A program made the position numbers and the translations under genes. Shown one piece after another: positions 13,039 through 16,751 of a stretch of 16,751 nucleotides of DNA (the first letter of the stretch is position 1; every line of letters begins with the position of its first letter). Below the pieces are notes generated by a model, which searched no databases, was not told the origin of the DNA, and saw nothing but the letters and a program-made list of their open reading frames with translations. Source of the DNA: an uncultured Roseiflexaceae bacterium. GTDB taxonomy: Bacteria > Chloroflexota > Chloroflexia > Chloroflexales > Roseiflexaceae. The stretch spans positions 1 to 16,751 of the forward strand of contig CALJIC010000297.1 of NCBI GenBank assembly GCA_937974195.1, written 5' to 3'.

Positions 13039-14238
13039 ATGACGTCTTTTTTAATCCGGCGCCTCTTCCAGATGATTGTTGTTGTCCTGCTTTCTGCGAT
13101 CGCAACCTACGGCATTCTGAACCTCGCCCCGGGCGGCCCGCTCTCGTTCATACGCGAGCAGCAGAACGTCGGCGCGGACCGCATCACAGAGGAAGATATC
13201 CAGCGCATCCGGGCGCGCTTTGAGGTGGACCTGTACGTCCCGTACCGCTTCACCCGCTGGCTGATCGGCCAGCCGCGCGGCCCGATCGAGATCGGCGGGC
13301 AGCAGTTCTTCGCCGACCTCGAGGTCGGCTGCCGGACGCCGGGCCAGGTGCGGCTGCGCTACCCCGACGGACGCGTCGAGATCGTCGAGGAGGGGTGCGC
13401 GGTGCCGCTCTACCTGGCGGACCTCGAGGGGCGCCGCACGAGCAACGGCATCCTCTTCGGCGACTTCGGCCTCTCCCAGGTCATGCTGCGTGACCGCCCG
13501 ATCAGCCAGCTGATCGAGAGCCGCCTGCCCTACACCCTGGTGCTCATGGGCGTCTCGACGCTGCTCTCCATCCTGATCGGCGTGGCCATGGGGGTCTACT
13601 CGGCCGTGCACCAGTACTCGCGCTTCGACTACGTGATGACGACGGTGGCGTTTCTCGGCGCCTCGCTGCCGACCTTCTTCATCGGGATCATGGCGATCCT
13701 GATCTTCGCCATCCTCGCCAAACAGGCCGGGCTGCCCTACCTGCCGCCGGGCAACGCCAGCTCCGCGCGCGACTACGTCGTGCCGCTGATCGGCCGGGTC
13801 GAGGCCGAGTCGACGCTCGACTACGTGCTGCACTTCATCATGCCCTGTGCCGTGCTGACGTTCGTCAATGTGGCGGTGTGGAGCCGCTTCGTGCGCGCCA
13901 GCATGCTCGAGGTGCTGCGCCAGGACTACGTGCGCACCGCGCGGGCCAAGGGCGTGCGTGAGCGCCTGGTGATCCTCAAGCACTCGCTGCGCAACGCCCT
14001 GATCCCGTTCGTCACGCTGCTCGCCGGTGTGCTGCCCGGCCTGTTCGCCGGCGCGATCGTCACCGAGACGATCTTCAACTGGCCTGGCATGGGCCGCCTG
14101 CTGCTGGACGCCCTGGGGCGCTTCGACTACCCGGTGGCGATGGCCGTGCTGTTCGTGACGATCGTGCTGACGCTGATCGGCTACCTGCTCTCGGACATCC
14201 TGTACACGGTCGTCGATCCGCGCATCAAACTCACCTAG
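13039..14238 (+). CDS. dppB: ABC importer permease, DppB/OppB type, with enlarged external loop
   Basis: 399 residues. The N-terminus FLIRRLFQMIVVVLLSAIAT (4-23) and NLAPGGP (28-34) are the standard DppB start, and the cytoplasmic EAA loop RTARAKGVRERLVILKHSLRNALIP (299-323) contacts the ATPases. About six helices are expected. It is longer than the usual 310-340 residues: the loop after helix 1 carries an extra stretch (about 75-135) with a pair of cysteines, C98 and C120, and predicted beta-like sequence, probably outside the membrane facing the binding protein. The ATG at 13039 has GGAG about 8 nt upstream and places the amphipathic start correctly; an upstream in-frame ATG adds a basic, non-family stretch. 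It is followed 19 nt later by the second permease. The gene name reflects family, not proven substrate. Confidence 0.9.
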   Translation: MTSFLIRRLFQMIVVVLLSAIATYGILNLAPGGPLSFIREQQNVGADRITEEDIQRIRARFEVDLYVPYRFTRWLIGQPRGPIEIGGQQFFADLEVGCRTPGQVRLRYPDGRVEIVEEGCAVPLYLADLEGRRTSNGILFGDFGLSQVMLRDRPISQLIESRLPYTLVLMGVSTLLSILIGVAMGVYSAVHQYSRFDYVMTTVAFLGASLPTFFIGIMAILIFAILAKQAGLPYLPPGNASSARDYVVPLIGRVEAESTLDYVLHFIMPCAVLTFVNVAVWSRFVRASMLEVLRQDYVRTARAKGVRERLVILKHSLRNALIPFVTLLAGVLPGLFAGAIVTETIFNWPGMGRLLLDALGRFDYPVAMAVLFVTIVLTLIGYLLSDILYTVVDPRIKLT

Positions 14239-14257
14239 GCACGACGGAGAAGACGAT

Positions 14258-15319
14258 ATGACGACGACAACGCCAGCGCTATCGGTCGAGTCGCTGGCCA
14301 GCCAGCGGCCCGAAGGCCAGTGGTCGGTGGTGCTGCGCCGCTTCCGGCGCCACCGCATGGCGATGTTCAGCCTGTTTGTGTTGATCCTGTTTCTGATCGC
14401 CTCGCTGCTGGCGCCCTATATTACCTTCTACCCACGCGACCGGCCAGAGCTGGACCGGGCATTCCTGGCGCCGATGCAGCGTAACGAGGACGGCGGGCTG
14501 CACATCCTCGGCACCGATCACATCGGGCGCGACCTGTTCACGCGCGTGGTGTACGCCGCTCGGATCTCGATCATCCTCGCCGTGGCGGTTGCGACCCTCT
14601 CCTCGCTGATCGGAATGGCCTTCGGGCTGCTGGCCGGCTACTTCGGCGGCTGGGTGGACATCGCGATCACGCGCACGCTCGAGTTTATCTCAACCTTCCC
14701 GCTGCTGCCAGTGCTGCTGGTGCTCAACTCGATCCTGCTGCAGCAGCCGGAGCTACTGCCCATCCCGGGCTGGTTCACCGGGATCATGCGCTGGCTGACC
14801 GGCGTGCCGCAGAGCGAGGCGGTCAAGCTGGCGCTGCTGGTGCTCAGCCTCGGTCTCCTGCTGTGGACCGGCACGGCGCGCCTCATGCGCGGCATGGTGC
14901 TCTCGGTGCGCGAGCTGGCCTACATCGAGTCCTCGCGCGCGCTGGGCGCCTCGAACCTGCGCATCATCGTCCGCCACGTGCTGCCCAACTCGCTGCCGCC
15001 GCTGATCGTGGACTACACGCTTGGGATCAACGGCATCCTCGTGCTCGAGTCGGTGCTGAGCTTCCTCGGCTACGGCGTGCAGGAGCCGACCCCGACTTGG
15101 GGGAATATTCTGTCGATCGCCGAGAGCTATATGTTCAACCACCCCTGGATGCCGCTCGTGCCCGGGATCCCGCTGGTGATCTGCGCGCTGGCGGTGAACT
15201 TTATCGGCGACGGCCTGCGCGACGCGCTCGACCCGCGGGCGGTGTTCGGCGGCGCGGGCGCCCGCGAGAAGAAGAAGGACAAGGCCGGCCAGCAGAAGGC
15301 GGCCAAGGCGTCGGCGTGA
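14258..15319 (+). CDS. dppC: ABC importer permease, DppC/OppC type
   Basis: 353 residues. After a cytoplasmic N-terminus, helix 1 runs from about 34 to 54 (MAMFSLFVLILFLIASLLAP). HILGTDHIGRDLFTRVVYAA (82-101) is the DppC signature, and the EAA loop is ESSRALGASNLRIIVRHVLPN (224-244). It pairs with the preceding permease to form the channel. An insertion at about 160-188 (LLQQPELLPIPGWFTGIMRW) lengthens the region between helices 3 and 4. The last 18 residues are Lys/Ala/Gln-rich (GAREKKKDKAGQQKAAKASA region), an unusual charged cytoplasmic tail. GGAGA lies about 9 nt before the ATG. Spacing to neighbours is 19 and 28 nt, so it is one operon. Confidence 0.9.
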   Translation: MTTTTPALSVESLASQRPEGQWSVVLRRFRRHRMAMFSLFVLILFLIASLLAPYITFYPRDRPELDRAFLAPMQRNEDGGLHILGTDHIGRDLFTRVVYAARISIILAVAVATLSSLIGMAFGLLAGYFGGWVDIAITRTLEFISTFPLLPVLLVLNSILLQQPELLPIPGWFTGIMRWLTGVPQSEAVKLALLVLSLGLLLWTGTARLMRGMVLSVRELAYIESSRALGASNLRIIVRHVLPNSLPPLIVDYTLGINGILVLESVLSFLGYGVQEPTPTWGNILSIAESYMFNHPWMPLVPGIPLVICALAVNFIGDGLRDALDPRAVFGGAGAREKKKDKAGQQKAAKASA

Positions 15320-15347
15320 TGCCAGTGACTATGGTATAGGAAAATCC

Positions 15348-16385
<1,038 letters not shown>

Positions 16386-16546
16386 CAGCGCCGCAGGGAG
16401 CTGGCCCGCCAGCGCGTGGCAGTTTCGGCACCCTGCCGCCAGAGATGGGCCGCGGGCGCCAGCGCTGCCGGCGAAGGCGGCGACGCGGGCCTGCAGAGCG
16501 CCGCTCAGAAACGTTGACTAGCAGTTAGGAACTTGAGGACACTCTT

Positions 16547-16751
16547 ATGGCTGTTCCCGCACTTCAGCGCGCCCAGAAGGACACGCTGCTCGAAGTCAAT
16601 AACCTCGTCAAGCACTTCCCGATCAAAGGCGGGGTGCTGCGGCGCACGGTCGCCTATGTGAAGGCGGTCGACGGGGTCAGCTTCACCGTCAAGCGCGGCG
16701 AGACGCTCGGGCTGGTGGGCGAGTCCGGCTGCGGCAAGACCACCACCGGCC
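16547..16751 (+). CDS. dppF: ABC importer ATP-binding subunit, DppF/OppF type, partial
   Basis: Only the first 68 codons are in the window. VNNLVKHFPIKGGVLRR (17-33) is the characteristic DppF/OppF beginning, then VKAVDGVSFTVKRGETLGLV and Walker A GESGCGKT (58-65). The ATG at 16547 has GAGGA about 8 nt upstream. The 161-nt gap after dppD holds no gene and no strong hairpin. It completes the usual binding protein, two permeases, two ATPases layout. Confidence 0.9.
   Translation, partial: MAVPALQRAQKDTLLEVNNLVKHFPIKGGVLRRTVAYVKAVDGVSFTVKRGETLGLVGESGCGKTTTG

Overview
The window is GC-rich bacterial DNA, dense with genes on both strands. The best guess is Chloroflexota, class Chloroflexia, near the Roseiflexus/Kallotenue group. 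This is inferred from three things: the solute-binding lipoprotein style (a VLAAC lipobox followed by a Val/Thr/Glu-rich linker), the eukaryote-type UDP-glucose pyrophosphorylase, and the many short palindromic and 8-bp-periodic repeats between genes. No RNA gene, CRISPR array, transposase or phage gene was seen.

Left part (1-5360), amino-acid metabolism. On the minus strand an MFS permease is followed 11 bp later by a short PLP-dependent threonine/serine dehydratase. A partial DinB-like protein runs off the left edge. The dehydratase ends inside an array of 8-bp GTCACCNN / GTGACNNN units. Diverging from the permease is a homoserine dehydrogenase lacking an ACT domain. The two directions appear to be driven by extended -10 promoters that form the arms of an imperfect inverted repeat (ATTcTAGCACG...CGTGCTATAAT), so threonine synthesis and breakdown may share one control point. 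A roughly 150-bp element with terminal inverted repeats lies in the hom leader. hom converges on an EamA-family exporter across a shared hairpin terminator.

Middle part (5360-10540). A 71-bp tandem repeat and copies of a palindromic repeat precede a MocR-type regulator (GntR helix-turn-helix fused to an aminotransferase-like domain) on the minus strand. Its promoter overlaps a CAATTATA direct repeat and diverges from the promoter of a UDPGP-family UTP-glucose-1-phosphate uridylyltransferase. After another hairpin cluster comes a 383-residue protein that reads as a McrB-like AAA+ ATPase with its Walker A, Walker B, sensor 1 and arginine positions all replaced: a pseudo-ATPase with no partner nearby.

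Right part (10540-16751), a peptide-type ABC importer operon. A TTGACA promoter is followed by a leader holding two interleaved perfect 9-bp stems (H-type pseudoknot topology). Next come a family 5 solute-binding lipoprotein, two permeases, one complete ATPase and the start of the second ATPase. The binding protein is the strongest surprise. The segment that normally forms the C-terminal half (VRQAI onward) comes first, and the normal N-terminal half follows and ends at the stop codon, so the protein looks circularly permuted. A very stable 18-bp hairpin separates the binding-protein gene from the permease genes.
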